From positions 1,736,001-1,800,000 of the forward strand of contig NZ_JAFIBU010000001.1 in assembly GCF_017833255.1 (NCBI RefSeq): DNA of 64,000 nucleotides. The letters run 5' to 3'. The DNA is from Paenibacillus sp. PvR098. Its GTDB lineage: Bacteria > Bacillota > Bacilli > Paenibacillales > NBRC-103111. Made by a program: the position numbers and the translations under genes. The notes below the pieces were generated by a model. It made no database searches, had not been told where the DNA came from, and worked only from the letters and a program-made list of their open reading frames with translations. Numbering within the stretch: position 1 is the first letter of the stretch; each line of letters begins with the position of its first letter. Shown here one piece after another: positions 40,289 through 49,251 of this stretch.

Positions 40289-40328
40289 AAGACTCCCGGT
40301 CCGGTTCGCCGTCCCGCGGAGTCTTTTT
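40289..40328 (+). terminator. Intrinsic terminator of azoR
   Basis: AAGACTCC (40289-40296) and GGAGTCTT (40318-40325), followed by TTT, with a GC-rich, partly paired loop. A second hairpin, CCGCAATC/GATTGCAGG (about 40353-40378), has a T-rich tail on the minus strand and may end the gene at 40488. Confidence 0.78.
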
Positions 40329-40487
40329 CGTTTGGGCAAATCTGCAAAAAATAACCCGCAATCGCTCGGATTGCAGGCCGTCAAGGGATATATATATTAA
40401 AAAGGGGGTCGATATTTATTATAGACCGGGAACATTAATATCCTATAAAGGACAGATTACAGTTATATTACATTCCGCTCGTAAATG

Positions 40488-40805
40488 TTACCGGTTTGTG
40501 GACGCGGGCTCTCCCCCTGTTTTCCTTCTCATTATAAATTGAGCGAAAAACAGCAAAACTTCGTTGTTTACAAAAGAAATAATTAATCCAAACAGTCCGA
40601 ACATGCGTGAAAAATGATGCTCCGGCCCTGCAAACACCGATGCCCACCACCAGCAAGCAGCCACCGTAATGATCACATTGATTGCCGTCCCTGCCAAGAA
40701 TGACAGGAGAAGCTTTTTCGTTTTTATCATAGAGCCCATTCCGACAAGTCCTGTCATGATGCACCCGGCCCCTAGAATGAACCAATAGATGGAATCATAT
40801 GTCAA
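40488..40805 (-). CDS. Hypothetical three-helix membrane protein, 105 aa
   Basis: Membrane protein with three hydrophobic segments (IYWFILGAGCIMTGLVGMG, LSFLAGTAINVIITVAACWWW, MFGLFGLIISFVNNEVLLFF). The start is TTG at 40805, with GGGAG about 11 bases upstream; no in-frame ATG is near the N terminus. It is a solitary gene of unknown function. Confidence 0.65.
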   Translation of the reverse strand: MTYDSIYWFILGAGCIMTGLVGMGSMIKTKKLLLSFLAGTAINVIITVAACWWWASVFAGPEHHFSRMFGLFGLIISFVNNEVLLFFAQFIMRRKTGGEPASTNR

Positions 40806-41028
40806 GGCGATTCACACTCCCAAAAATTTGCATGGTATGCCACACTTCATCCACAAGGTTACCACGAAACCGTAGGCCATACAACTAAACCTATCCTATT
40901 GTCTTAAAACTGTCATTTGTTAGAGTGCATTCATTGCGTTCTCTTACACATATCCCAATGTAGCCTTCGGGAATGATGCTATTCATGGTACAATGGTTCT
41001 AGTAGATCGGTAAATAAAGGGGGACCAC

Positions 41029-41460
41029 ATGACAAGCCGTCAAGACTTATATGAGTTAGAAGAAACGTTCAGACAATTATTTCGAAGAATAAAAGCAAGC
41101 TGGAGCCGCTTTGAAGAACAAGGGGTTTCGGCTTCACAAGCAGTAATTCTGGAAAAATTGGATAGCGAAGGGCCACTTAAGGTGTCCCAGATTGCCGAAG
41201 CGCTGTGGATTACTTCCGGAGCCGTTACGACATTATCCGATAAGCTGATTGCGGGAGGCTTTGCGGAAAGAATGCGTTCGGAGGAAGACCGCCGGGTCGT
41301 AATGATGGAGATTACAGACAAAGGCAAGGAAGTAATCTCTGCTTTGAAAGTGTACAGAAAGAAAGTCGTCGAAGCTTACTTTGGAGAATTACCTGAAGAG
41401 GATGTCCAACATTTAAACCGTATTTTTAATCATATATTGAACAGGGAAGAAACGTTATAA
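41029..41460 (+). CDS. MarR family transcriptional regulator
   Basis: 143-aa winged-helix regulator. The DNA-binding part is KVSQIAEALWITSGAVTTLSDKLIAGGFAER (about residues 51-81), followed by the wing EEDRRVVMMEITDKG. There is no cysteine, so it is not a thiol-sensing OhrR/MarR type. ATG follows AAGGGGG. It is convergent with the DUF2062 gene 19 bp away; no efflux gene is directly next to it, so its regulon is unknown. Confidence 0.9.
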   Translation: MTSRQDLYELEETFRQLFRRIKASWSRFEEQGVSASQAVILEKLDSEGPLKVSQIAEALWITSGAVTTLSDKLIAGGFAERMRSEEDRRVVMMEITDKGKEVISALKVYRKKVVEAYFGELPEEDVQHLNRIFNHILNREETL

Positions 41461-41479
41461 ACCAACAATAAGCACTTAA

Positions 41480-41956
41480 TTATGAGCGCAGCTTATACAA
41501 CAGGGGCGAACGATATTTCTTCAGGATGACAAGAAAAACATAGTAGCCAAGCATACTGAATACAATGCTATTCATGATCGCGCCCACTGTAAAATCAATC
41601 CCCATCTGTGCCCAGCTTTGAACACTCTCTGCGGTATCCACGTATTCTACTTCATTTAATTCTATATCTACGGGGGCACTTCTGCTAAATAGCAAAGAAA
41701 CGAATCCGCCGATTTTGTAATTCAGATAGAACAATGCCGGCCAGAGAAAAGAACCGATGGCTGCGGCTAGGAGAGAAGCCGATACACTAGCTTTAAACAA
41801 TCGCGCAAGGCCAGCAGATAGAAGTGCCCCGATACCGAAGGTCGGAAACCAACACGGTAAAAAACCAACCGCTAGTCCAAGGGCAACATGATGTGCGGCC
41901 GCCTTCACCCGAATCATCCGAATGAGGGCCAATCTCCATTTTCTCGTCCATTTCAT
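41480..41956 (-). CDS. DUF2062 domain membrane protein
   Basis: About 158 aa with three or four helices. The family motif is FLPCWFPTFGIGALLSAGLARLF (about residues 31-53), and the C-terminal helix pair ends in a basic tail. The frame extends to 42070, but the ATG at 41956 lies nine bases after CGGGAG and is preferred. The 5' leader carries a terminator-like hairpin between the promoter and the gene. Function of the family is unknown. Confidence 0.82.
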   Translation of the reverse strand: MKWTRKWRLALIRMIRVKAAAHHVALGLAVGFLPCWFPTFGIGALLSAGLARLFKASVSASLLAAAIGSFLWPALFYLNYKIGGFVSLLFSRSAPVDIELNEVEYVDTAESVQSWAQMGIDFTVGAIMNSIVFSMLGYYVFLVILKKYRSPLLYKLRS

Positions 41957-41986
41957 CGTTCCATCTCCCGGTTCTCTGATAAAAAT

Positions 41987-42014
41987 AAATAGGAGCCAAT
42001 CAGGGCTCCTATTT
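41987..42014 (-). terminator. Terminator/attenuator in the DUF2062 leader
   Basis: AAATAGGAGCC (41987-41997) and GGCTCCTATTT form a stem with a loop of about five bases, allowing one slipped G. On the minus strand it is followed by ATTTTTATC. It lies between the promoter at 42042-42070 and the ATG at 41956, so most transcripts would stop before the gene unless it is relieved. Confidence 0.7.
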
Positions 42015-42041
42015 GTTTTGGAATCTATGGTGCTCTTTACC

Positions 42042-42070
42042 ATTATAGACACGTACCTGATTCGTGACAA
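42042..42070 (-). promoter_or_regulatory. Strong sigma-A promoter driving the DUF2062 leader
   Basis: On the minus strand TTGTCA (42065-42070), a 17-base spacer and a perfect TATAAT (42042-42047). Transcription would start near 42035, about 20 bases before the terminator-like hairpin. Confidence 0.75.
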
Positions 42071-42165
42071 GGATAAGCCAGCTTAAATTCCGCTCCTTTC
42101 TGAACATTTTTCAATTGAACGGTTCATACAATGATAGCAACCGGAGCGGAAAGGAGCGTGTCTGC

Positions 42166-42348
42166 ATGCAGCATACGATTCAGCTTCTGATGTGGCTGGC
42201 TTTGCTGGGATCGATCCTCATTGTGTTCGCAGCGCTTTTGCTTGAATTCGTTCTACACGATTCTGTGGAATATGATATGGAATTTTTGTGGAATCATCGA
42301 TACACGCTGGAAGACTTGCATTTGAAACAAGAAGATAAGGAACCATGA
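42166..42348 (+). CDS. Small membrane protein, 60 aa
   Basis: Hypothetical single-pass membrane protein (MQHTIQLLMWLALLGS... hydrophobic to about residue 30) with an acidic C-terminal tail. The frame is open from 42064, but the ATG at 42166, nine bases after AAAGGAG, is the plausible start. No family assigned. Part of a group of small membrane proteins of unknown role in this stretch. Confidence 0.65.
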   Translation: MQHTIQLLMWLALLGSILIVFAALLLEFVLHDSVEYDMEFLWNHRYTLEDLHLKQEDKEP

Positions 42349-42477
42349 TAGATTACGGCCTATACAGGTCGTTTTTTGTTTTCCTTCTTCCCAAAATCAT
42401 TGAAGGCTTACACCAGGAATAGAAATTTATTCAATAATTCAAACACATGATTGAAACCTAATATATATTTTGGCCTC

Positions 42478-43671
42478 CTAAACCGACGGATCGCCCTTCC
42501 CTTCGCCCACACGGGAGGCTTGAAGCACAAGGATAAGCATCAGCACATAAAACAGCACCAACACCCACAAGGCCTGCTGTATTGATAAACGTTCCATGAG
42601 CCCGCCGGTGAGCAGAGGAACGAGTGCACCGCCGACGCCGCCGGCGGCAATCAGCATGCTTGTAATTCGTTCCTCTCTCCCTTGAAAAAACTCATTGGCA
42701 TATACAAGCGCAACAGCAAACATTCCGGACATCACCAGTCCCAGAAGCATAATTAACGTGAAGCTGGCGGCTGCTCCGTCCGACATGGTGAATCCCGCCA
42801 AAATCATGGCGCCTCCTGATGAGCTGAGCAGTAAATACCGCGATTTACCCAGCCTCTCCGCCAGCTGCGCTGCAAATAACCTACCGACCGTTATCGCGGC
42901 CCAGAAGCAGGTTACTCCAAGCGCTCCGATCTCCGGCGTGACCCCTACATTCGCGATAAGGATGGATGGCAAGAAGTTCGCGACGCTCATTTCCGTCCCT
43001 ACATAAAGCGCAAAAACAAGCAAAAACAAGGTAAGCAATCTCCAGGAGGTTCTGCTCATCCGGACCCGGCTTCTCGCTTCGGCAGATCGTTCCCGCACCC
43101 CGGATTGTCGGCTCATTAACCCCTCCATCTTGCCCAGCGGCAGCAGCCACCAAAGGACGAAAACAACCGTGGAAAGGACACTCAGACATAAGAAAGCCCC
43201 CCGCCACCATCCGATTGCCATGAGCATGGAGGAAAGCAAGGGCATCAGCAGCGCGCCCAGGCCGAAGAAGACCTCCAATCTTGTCATCGAGGATGTTTTT
43301 TGACTACCCTCCATATGCTGAATAACTAAAGCCCCGATAATGGTCTCCACCATCCCGAATCCAAAACCTGCCAAAGGCGCGATGGCTAACATCAGACCCC
43401 ATACCGGCAGAGAGAAAAAGACAAGCTGCGCCGCGCTCAAGCAGAACAGACACAACAGCAGCGCTCCCCGTTTCCCAAGCTTTTGGGCACACCAAGGGCC
43501 TGAAAGCACGCCGATTAAGAACCCGGCGAACTGCAGGGATATGAGGAGTCCGCCATCACCGTAATCCTTGCCGTAATATGCCAAAATTTCAGGGAGAAGG
43601 GATCCCATAATGACATGTGCCAATCCAATCAATAAATAAGATAAACAACCGGTCCAAAAAAATGTCCTCAT
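42478..43671 (-). CDS. MFS transporter (sugar/drug efflux type)
   Basis: About 397 aa, twelve helices. Motifs: AGFLIGVLSGPWCAQKLGKRGALLLC between helices 2 and 3, GFGFGMVETIIGALV, and the second-half loop AAQLAERLGKSRYLL. It resembles FHS-type or fosmidomycin-resistance-like MFS proteins. The frame reaches 43752, but MRTFFWTGCLSYLLIGLAH at 43671 is the natural start of helix 1. Substrate is unknown. Solitary minus-strand gene. Confidence 0.85.
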   Translation of the reverse strand: MRTFFWTGCLSYLLIGLAHVIMGSLLPEILAYYGKDYGDGGLLISLQFAGFLIGVLSGPWCAQKLGKRGALLLCLFCLSAAQLVFFSLPVWGLMLAIAPLAGFGFGMVETIIGALVIQHMEGSQKTSSMTRLEVFFGLGALLMPLLSSMLMAIGWWRGAFLCLSVLSTVVFVLWWLLPLGKMEGLMSRQSGVRERSAEARSRVRMSRTSWRLLTLFLLVFALYVGTEMSVANFLPSILIANVGVTPEIGALGVTCFWAAITVGRLFAAQLAERLGKSRYLLLSSSGGAMILAGFTMSDGAAASFTLIMLLGLVMSGMFAVALVYANEFFQGREERITSMLIAAGGVGGALVPLLTGGLMERLSIQQALWVLVLFYVLMLILVLQASRVGEGKGDPSV

Positions 43672-43864
43672 CCATTCCACCCGTTCATAAGCTTCTTTGA
43701 TTTTGCGATTGCCCGTAGCCTCCACTGTATAGCAAACATCCCTAGGTTGCAACGAATTCCATTCCGTGCGTCCGTTTTCATTCGAGCATAAAAAACCTTC
43801 AACTCTGCCATGCTATAGAGGCAGGACCACTTTATTTAACGTGAAGCAAAGGAGCTGACAAGGG

Positions 43865-43993
43865 ATGAGCCATTCGAAAAGACGCGAGGAAAACCAATGG
43901 AAAATCCGTAAGCAGAATCAGCAGCCGAACGGTAAAATCAAGTCTCTTGCTCAATATTCGGCTGAATACGACTCGGATCAACCGAAGGAGTAA
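43865..43993 (+). CDS. Small hydrophilic protein, 42 aa
   Basis: Short open frame with AAAGGAG ten bases before the ATG. The product is basic and Gln/Asn/Lys-rich (MSHSKRREENQWKIRKQNQQ), a composition like that of minor small acid-soluble spore proteins, although I cannot name the family. It has no hydrophobic part. The next gene is convergent after a hairpin. Confidence 0.55.
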   Translation: MSHSKRREENQWKIRKQNQQPNGKIKSLAQYSAEYDSDQPKE

Positions 43994-44001
43994 AAGCCGA
44001 A

Positions 44002-44030
44002 GACCCCACCAAGGCGCTGCCTGTGGGGTC
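44002..44030. terminator. Hairpin between convergent genes
   Basis: GACCCCAC (44002-44009) and GTGGGGTC (44023-44030) pair perfectly. The minus-strand tail TTCGGCTTTT is moderately T-rich, so the hairpin best serves the diguanylate cyclase gene. Confidence 0.65.
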
Positions 44031-44043
44031 GCTTAACGTGATT

Positions 44044-45333
44044 TTATCCTGCAGACACGCAATTGCGTCCGTTATTTTTGGAAGCGTATAACGCTTGATC
44101 CGCTCGTACCAGCAAAGCTTCCGGCGTATCTCCTTCACTTACACGAGAAATCCCAAAGCTGGCTGTGACCCGATAGGAATCAAGCGCTTGCCGTTCCACT
44201 TCTCTTCGCAGCTTCTCTGCCACAAGGAACGCTTCATCCATTCCTTTACCGGGGACAATCACTGCGAATTCTTCGCCCCCATATCTTGCGAGCACCATAT
44301 AATCCGGCAGTATTCTTTGCATGACACCCGATATGTGCTTCAGAAGTTTATCCCCTTCCGCATGTCCATAAGTGTCGTTAAATCGTTTGAAGCGATCAAT
44401 ATCCATCAGAATCAAGCTGAACGCCTCTCCCTCCATCTGTGCCCGTTCCAAAGCCAAATCAAGCGATTCATCAAAATATCGGCGATTGCCGACTCCGGTT
44501 AAACCGTCCATATACACCTGACTTCGGCTATGTTCAAATTGATGCTTCAGCATCAGCCGCATATGTTCGATATGATCGAACAGCTTGCTAAGCTCGTCAT
44601 CTTGCTTCAGAGATGGAACAGACACATCAAATTGTTGCCGGGCATACCCTTCTACAGTGCAGCTTAATTCATTGATCGGCCGAATGATCCGCCGCAGCTT
44701 ATGAACCACATCGGCCACCGCCAAACCGATCACAACCGCGCATATCACAATGGAAACATACAGCGTTTGAGTAATTCTGGACATATAAGCGTTGGACAGA
44801 TCCGATTTCTTGGTATGAATCATACGGGAAATTTCCATAGACCTGTTACGGAAGTCTTCGACGACCGGCTTGCCTCCTAACAGCTCCTCGGTTGTCATTT
44901 GTTCACCTTTTCCAAAGGCCTCCAACTGCAGTAATCCGTATTTCTCCTTCCATTGAAGACCGGTTTCAAATAATTCTCGAAAAGGCTCGATCAAATAGGG
45001 ATATTGGGTGATGTCGTGATACATTTGCCCTATCGTTTCGAGGTATTCGTCAGAGGATTCCTCATAGGTCTGTATGAAAGTCGAGTCCCCCGTTAAGCTG
45101 TACCCGCGCTGAGCGGTTTCTTGATCGATCAATGATTTCTGCAATATGAGAACATTTCTAGAGATCTGCTCCAATTGTGAGATTTCGTTATATAATCGGT
45201 CTTGATAACCGTTTATCAAATAAATCATAAACAGAAAAAATAGACCTAAAACCAGCATCATACGAGTCAGACTTTGAATGATATCTGAACCGAAACGATG
45301 CTTCGGAAGGAGTCTGCGCCATACTTTGAACAT
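44044..45333 (-). CDS. Membrane diguanylate cyclase (CHASE3-HAMP-GGDEF)
   Basis: 429-aa sensor that makes cyclic-di-GMP. A first helix (about 26-43) is followed by an extracytoplasmic helical domain of CHASE3 type (SLIDQETAQRGYSLTGD), a second helix (about 191-211), a HAMP-like linker and the GGDEF domain with an active RYGGEEF signature and the DGLTGVGNRRYFDE entry. The I-site position reads PDYM, so product inhibition through RxxD is absent. ATG follows GGAGTT. No phosphodiesterase domain. It could supply the messenger for the riboswitch at 11.6 kb. Confidence 0.9.
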   Translation of the reverse strand: MFKVWRRLLPKHRFGSDIIQSLTRMMLVLGLFFLFMIYLINGYQDRLYNEISQLEQISRNVLILQKSLIDQETAQRGYSLTGDSTFIQTYEESSDEYLETIGQMYHDITQYPYLIEPFRELFETGLQWKEKYGLLQLEAFGKGEQMTTEELLGGKPVVEDFRNRSMEISRMIHTKKSDLSNAYMSRITQTLYVSIVICAVVIGLAVADVVHKLRRIIRPINELSCTVEGYARQQFDVSVPSLKQDDELSKLFDHIEHMRLMLKHQFEHSRSQVYMDGLTGVGNRRYFDESLDLALERAQMEGEAFSLILMDIDRFKRFNDTYGHAEGDKLLKHISGVMQRILPDYMVLARYGGEEFAVIVPGKGMDEAFLVAEKLRREVERQALDSYRVTASFGISRVSEGDTPEALLVRADQALYASKNNGRNCVSAG

Positions 45334-45553
45334 GGATAACTCCTTCCTGTCTTAGGACCATAGTATAGTCTAATGATATGTCTTCATTCCTTCTTTTTCA
45401 ATCCATTTTATTAATTAGAAGGATATACATTAGAGGAATACATCTTCCTATCAGCTTTCGACCGAATTTCTTTCGTCCTTCGCTGTTAATCGAAATACCC
45501 GAACAAACAGCCTTACAACGCCCTGCGACCGAAATCGTGACCAAAGGCTCATG

Positions 45554-45832
45554 CTATCGTTTGGTCAGCTGCTCCTGCGCCATTCGGATCATTTCACGCA
45601 CCATTCGACCACCGATCTGTCCACCGACTTTCCCTGCTTGCTCCGTCGGTAAGCTCCCGTTACCACCGGGTTGTAAGGGTACACCTAAGGAACGAGCTAC
45701 TTCATACTTCACCAGATCCGGTCGTTCACGGTTCACCGCATAGCCTGCGCGCTGCATCACCTCAGCTTTCAGAATATCCAATCCATGTCCCGCTCCCGGT
45801 ACGACAGGTCTCCTGCTGCGTCTTTTTGCCAT
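45554..45832 (-). CDS. Alpha/beta-type small acid-soluble spore protein
   Basis: 92-aa DNA-binding protein that coats spore DNA and protects it from damage. The two conserved parts are present: LDILKAEVMQRAGY (the germination protease cut region is degenerate) and GNGSLPTEQAGKVGGQIGGRMVREMI. It is longer at the N terminus than most SASPs and rich in basic residues (MAKRRSRRPVVPG). ATG follows AAGGAG. Expression is expected from sigma-G during sporulation. This is the best evidence that the organism forms spores. Confidence 0.9.
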   Translation of the reverse strand: MAKRRSRRPVVPGAGHGLDILKAEVMQRAGYAVNRERPDLVKYEVARSLGVPLQPGGNGSLPTEQAGKVGGQIGGRMVREMIRMAQEQLTKR

Positions 45833-45924
45833 TGCCTGGACTCCTTTTTCTTAGATAGTTTGACAGAACATATGTTCCGTAATACAATAAAACAGGAACG
45901 CACATTCCCATATTAGATGAAAGG

Positions 45925-46935
45925 TTGGATGATGAAGTGGCTGTGCCAACGACTTTTGAACCGATTCAAGCCAAACAAGTACTGAATCCGGTAAAAGCCC
46001 CATCCATGCCGTTTGACTGGTCTGTCAATCCTTACCGCGGATGCCAGCACGGCTGCAGCTTTTGCTATGCACGCTCCACTCATACGTTTCTGGGAATGGA
46101 CGCGGATGATACGTTTCAGCACCATATTTTATATAAGGATAATGCCCGTGAAGCTCTCGAAGATCAGATCGCGCGCATGCTTCGCTCAAAGAACGGGCGG
46201 GAGAAGCTGGGCAAAATTGCTTTCGGCACGGCCACGGATCCTTATCAACCGATTGAAAGTAGGCTGCTCCTTACCCGCCAATGCTTGGAGGTGATGGCAT
46301 CTTATCGGCTTCCGGTCAGCATTACAACCCGTTCTCCCCTGATCCTGCGTGATCTGGATCTGCTCCGGAAGATGCCCGGCAGCTCCGTTAACATAAGCTT
46401 GAATACGTTAGATAAACAAGTGTGGCGTCATTTCGAGCCAATGACCCCCTCCCCGCTCCGTAGATTAGAAGCGGTGCAACGCTTAACCGAAGAAGGAGTG
46501 GATGCCGGCATCTTTATGGCACCGATCCTTCCCTACTTAACAGATAGCCAGGACTCACTGGAACGGGTCGTTCAGCATGCATCCAAAGCGGGCGCTCAAT
46601 TCATCATGGGATCCGTACTGCGTCTGAACACGAATGCGGTGAAGTCGTGGTTTTTCCGCACGGTGCGCGAACATTATCCCCATCTGCTGGGACCCTTCGC
46701 CGCATTATACAGCCATTCCGCTTATGCTCCCAAGCGTTACAGGGAAGAAACGCTTGAACGGCTTCACACGCTGCTGCAGCAGTATCGCATAACCCCATAC
46801 CAGCCATTCTCGCAAGAGGCTACGAGCGCCCCTCCTGCCCTTGACACGAATCCGTCCGATCCCGTCCAATTATCGTTTATATTCGAAGGAGAACAGTGCG
46901 GCACGCAAACCCTAGACCCTTCCCTGAGACGCTAA
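45925..46935 (+). CDS. Radical SAM protein (SplB/Rv2578c-like)
   Basis: 336-aa 4Fe-4S radical SAM enzyme. The cluster motif is C40-x3-C44-x2-C47 (RGCQHGCSFCYAR), and the N-terminal NPVKAPSMPFDWSVNPYRGC is typical of the SplB-related COG1533 family. Later motifs include FGTATDPYQPIE and the GI.MAPILPYLTDS strand. The function is unproven; members are related to spore photoproduct lyase. It lies next to a divergently transcribed SASP gene, which fits a spore-DNA link, but this is inference. The start used is TTG at 45925; GTG codons downstream are alternatives. Confidence 0.82.
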   Translation: MDDEVAVPTTFEPIQAKQVLNPVKAPSMPFDWSVNPYRGCQHGCSFCYARSTHTFLGMDADDTFQHHILYKDNAREALEDQIARMLRSKNGREKLGKIAFGTATDPYQPIESRLLLTRQCLEVMASYRLPVSITTRSPLILRDLDLLRKMPGSSVNISLNTLDKQVWRHFEPMTPSPLRRLEAVQRLTEEGVDAGIFMAPILPYLTDSQDSLERVVQHASKAGAQFIMGSVLRLNTNAVKSWFFRTVREHYPHLLGPFAALYSHSAYAPKRYREETLERLHTLLQQYRITPYQPFSQEATSAPPALDTNPSDPVQLSFIFEGEQCGTQTLDPSLRR

Positions 46936-47396
46936 CTGTTTCTCCTCGCTCTTTTGAACAGGCGGTAAACGAGAAACAGAATCGCTCCCCAAAACAACAA
47001 TCCGATGATCGAAAATCCGCTGAATGGCATGCCGCCAAAAAAGCCGAACGGATTAAAAATACTGCCGAGAAGCGCGCCCATGGCCAACCCGCCGAACAAT
47101 CCTCCAAACATTCCGCGAGCGGGAGCCGTTGCGGCTCCTCCAGGAGGAACTGTGGTTCCGGGGTTGTTTCTTACATTACCTGCGGGCGTCCTTGGCGCTG
47201 TTCCTGTTCCCGGGGCTACGCCTCCGGTTCTTCCGCCGGTGAAGGAGCCTCTGCCTGATCTGTACCTGCTGGCTACATAGCTACCGGAGTCGCTGCTCTG
47301 CCATTGTTCTTCATAGGGTACGACATTGTCCGCCTGGACGGATAAGCTCGTGAAGAGCAGCAGCACGATCGTTACCACACAAATAAGCTTTTTCAT
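46932..47396 (-). CDS. Secreted/membrane Gly-rich protein with Tim44-like N-terminal region
   Basis: About 154 aa. A signal peptide (KKLICVVTIVLLLFTSLSVQADN) is followed by a Ser/Arg/Gly/Pro-rich region, a Gly-Phe-rich hydrophobic stretch (MFGGLFGGLAMGALLGSIFNPFGFFGG) and a final helix with a basic end. The pattern matches the N-terminal half of bacterial Tim44-like proteins, but the Tim44 C-terminal domain is missing. ATG at 47396 follows GGAGG. It overlaps the convergent radical SAM gene by four bases. Function unknown. Confidence 0.7.
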   Translation of the reverse strand: MKKLICVVTIVLLLFTSLSVQADNVVPYEEQWQSSDSGSYVASRYRSGRGSFTGGRTGGVAPGTGTAPRTPAGNVRNNPGTTVPPGGAATAPARGMFGGLFGGLAMGALLGSIFNPFGFFGGMPFSGFSIIGLLFWGAILFLVYRLFKRARRNS

Positions 47397-47487
47397 GATA
47401 CCTCCCTCGGAATATACAGACATCTAAGGTAAGTATTCATCCGTATGGCAGTTGCTATACCACGGCTCTGTGAGAAGACGGCAACGT

Positions 47488-47524
47488 CCGCAAGCCAGCT
47501 CATGATGAATGAGCTGGCTTGCGG
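47488..47524. terminator. Long perfect hairpin at the end of the sigma/ABC operon
   Basis: CCGCAAGCCAGCTCAT and ATGAGCTGGCTTGCGG form a 16-bp perfect stem with loop GATGA, 15 bp after the stop of the ABC ATPase gene at 47539. No T run follows on either side, so it may act as a transcript-end stabiliser or a weak terminator. Confidence 0.6.
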
Positions 47525-47538
47525 CCAACGTCGGTTAG

Positions 47539-48393
47539 TTACTTCTTGTCCAATGCATACCGGCGAATAAAATAAGCATCCTCCAGCGTAGGAAAAACGT
47601 GTTCCCCCATGCCGTTATCAGGGGCCTCCCCGATCCAGCGGATTTCTGTTCGTTCTCTTTGGAACTTACACTGCAGCATCCGAGAGTAATCGAGCTTTGG
47701 TACCTGTTCGGAAGGCACGCTTCCGCACCATATGTCATACGGCAGCTCGCTCAGCCATAGAGCCGGTGAACCGGCAAATCGTACCCGCCCTTCGTCCAAC
47801 CAAACAATGGTGCTGGCTTGATACTGCCACTCGTTGATTTCATGTGTAGCAACAACGACCACTCGGTGCCGAGCATATTCCCCCATGAGATGAATAAAAT
47901 GCTTTTGTTCCATGCTGTCCAAATACGTTAATGGCTCGTCCAAAAATAAAAAGGCGGGGGATCCAAGACACGCCTGTGCGATACCTAAACGCTGCTGCTG
48001 CCCTTGGGATAGCTGGCTTATAGCCCGGTCGGCCTGCTTTTGCAGCCGCGCCGAGGCCAGCCAGCGATCCGTTTCCTCCTTGTCGACAATACCTTTCAAT
48101 GACGAGAGATAATTAAGCAGCTTTCTTGGTGTCAAGTCTTCATACAGCTCAAGTCCGCTCGGTAGAAATCCGATATTCCGGCGAATCAGCGGAAGCGATT
48201 CTTGAGGACGGTGTCCGGCATACTCGATATATCCCGAAACAGGATCTACAGCCGTAGCCAAGAGCCTCAGGAGTGTGGATTTTCCTGCTCCGTTGCGGCC
48301 GACAACGATTGTAATCCCGGGTGTAAGATCCAATTGTGCAATCTGCAGTTCAAACTGTTCCGCTGTCACGACAACTTGGCGAATTCGAATCAT
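47539..48393 (-). CDS. ABC transporter ATP-binding protein
   Basis: 284-aa ATPase of the export type (Ccm/BcrA-like). Walker A is GRNGAGKST (about residues 33-41), the signature is LSQGQQQR, with Gln in place of Gly, Walker B is LFLDEP, and the switch is ATHEIN. The last about 80 residues are an extra domain (SEQVPKLDYSRM and onward). It is the last gene of the operon containing the ECF sigma factor and would work with the membrane protein encoded just upstream (48412), 18 bp away. Confidence 0.85.
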   Translation of the reverse strand: MIRIRQVVVTAEQFELQIAQLDLTPGITIVVGRNGAGKSTLLRLLATAVDPVSGYIEYAGHRPQESLPLIRRNIGFLPSGLELYEDLTPRKLLNYLSSLKGIVDKEETDRWLASARLQKQADRAISQLSQGQQQRLGIAQACLGSPAFLFLDEPLTYLDSMEQKHFIHLMGEYARHRVVVVATHEINEWQYQASTIVWLDEGRVRFAGSPALWLSELPYDIWCGSVPSEQVPKLDYSRMLQCKFQRERTEIRWIGEAPDNGMGEHVFPTLEDAYFIRRYALDKK

Positions 48394-48411
48394 CTGATCA
48401 TTCCCATCCCG

Positions 48412-49251
48412 TCAACCGGTGTATTTGGCTGAGCCGTTCCCCCAACCCGCAAGAAATGCACGGAAAAATAACAGCAGTCCCGCAAGCAGAACAACAGCTT
48501 GAAGCCAGTACATAAGCTCAAGCCTCTCGTACAGGAACCTTCCAAGTATGCCGCCGGTAATCTGCAGGAGAGCCCACGAAGCTCCGGCCGCGGCAAACCC
48601 ATAACGTATGCCCCAATGATATGCGATGTACGCAAGTATTCCTCCGACGAATAACACACCGCTCATCCATCCGAGCAGGAATGTACCTATAGAAAAATCA
48701 TAATGGATCCACACCAAGGAACAGGTGCTGAGCAAGCCGAACAGAACAATCATTGCTGTAATCAGTAAAAGTCGGATGAGCAGCAAAAGCGCCGGCGGGA
48801 AGGGAGTAACGCTTTCCACCATCCTCATCTCCGCATTCCACGATTTATAGGAGTAAACAGCGGCACATAGCAGAAATAACGGTAAAATCAGGGAATATAC
48901 ATCTCGAAATCCCCATAAAAGTGTACCTGGTGTCGGGCTTACCAATGTCATCATAATGATAATCGCCGCACTGATCACCCAGAATGCTTTTCCGAAGAGC
49001 TGCAGCTGAATCCAGCACTGCCTGAGAAAAGACGGACGCTCAAGCGGAAGCGGCTGGACCATCTCTAGAGCAGGCTCAATCTGCTGCAGTGCAGCAAATT
49101 CCGATTGCAGGCTTTGGATCAAATTGCGAGTTTCCGCTTGCTTGGGAGCACGTGTCAAATAGGTGGACATGGTACGGCGCAGCTCGTCCTCCAGCGCCTC
49201 CAATTCTCTTTCATCCACAGATTGCAGCTCATGATCTTTTGAATTGTGCAT
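48412..49251 (-). CDS. Six-helix membrane protein, putative anti-sigma factor or ABC permease
   Basis: About 279 aa. The N-terminal about 85 residues are cytoplasmic and helical (ERELEALEDELRRTMSTYL, ETRNLIQSLQSEFAAL), the size and position of an anti-sigma domain. Six hydrophobic helices follow. It overlaps the end of the ECF sigma gene by about 23 bp, the usual place for the cognate anti-sigma factor. No zinc-finger HxxxCxxC motif is present. It may instead be the permease for the downstream ATPase, or serve both. ATG at 49251 follows AAGGGGG; the frame is open to 49302. Confidence 0.65.
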   Translation of the reverse strand: MHNSKDHELQSVDERELEALEDELRRTMSTYLTRAPKQAETRNLIQSLQSEFAALQQIEPALEMVQPLPLERPSFLRQCWIQLQLFGKAFWVISAAIIIMMTLVSPTPGTLLWGFRDVYSLILPLFLLCAAVYSYKSWNAEMRMVESVTPFPPALLLLIRLLLITAMIVLFGLLSTCSLVWIHYDFSIGTFLLGWMSGVLFVGGILAYIAYHWGIRYGFAAAGASWALLQITGGILGRFLYERLELMYWLQAVVLLAGLLLFFRAFLAGWGNGSAKYTG

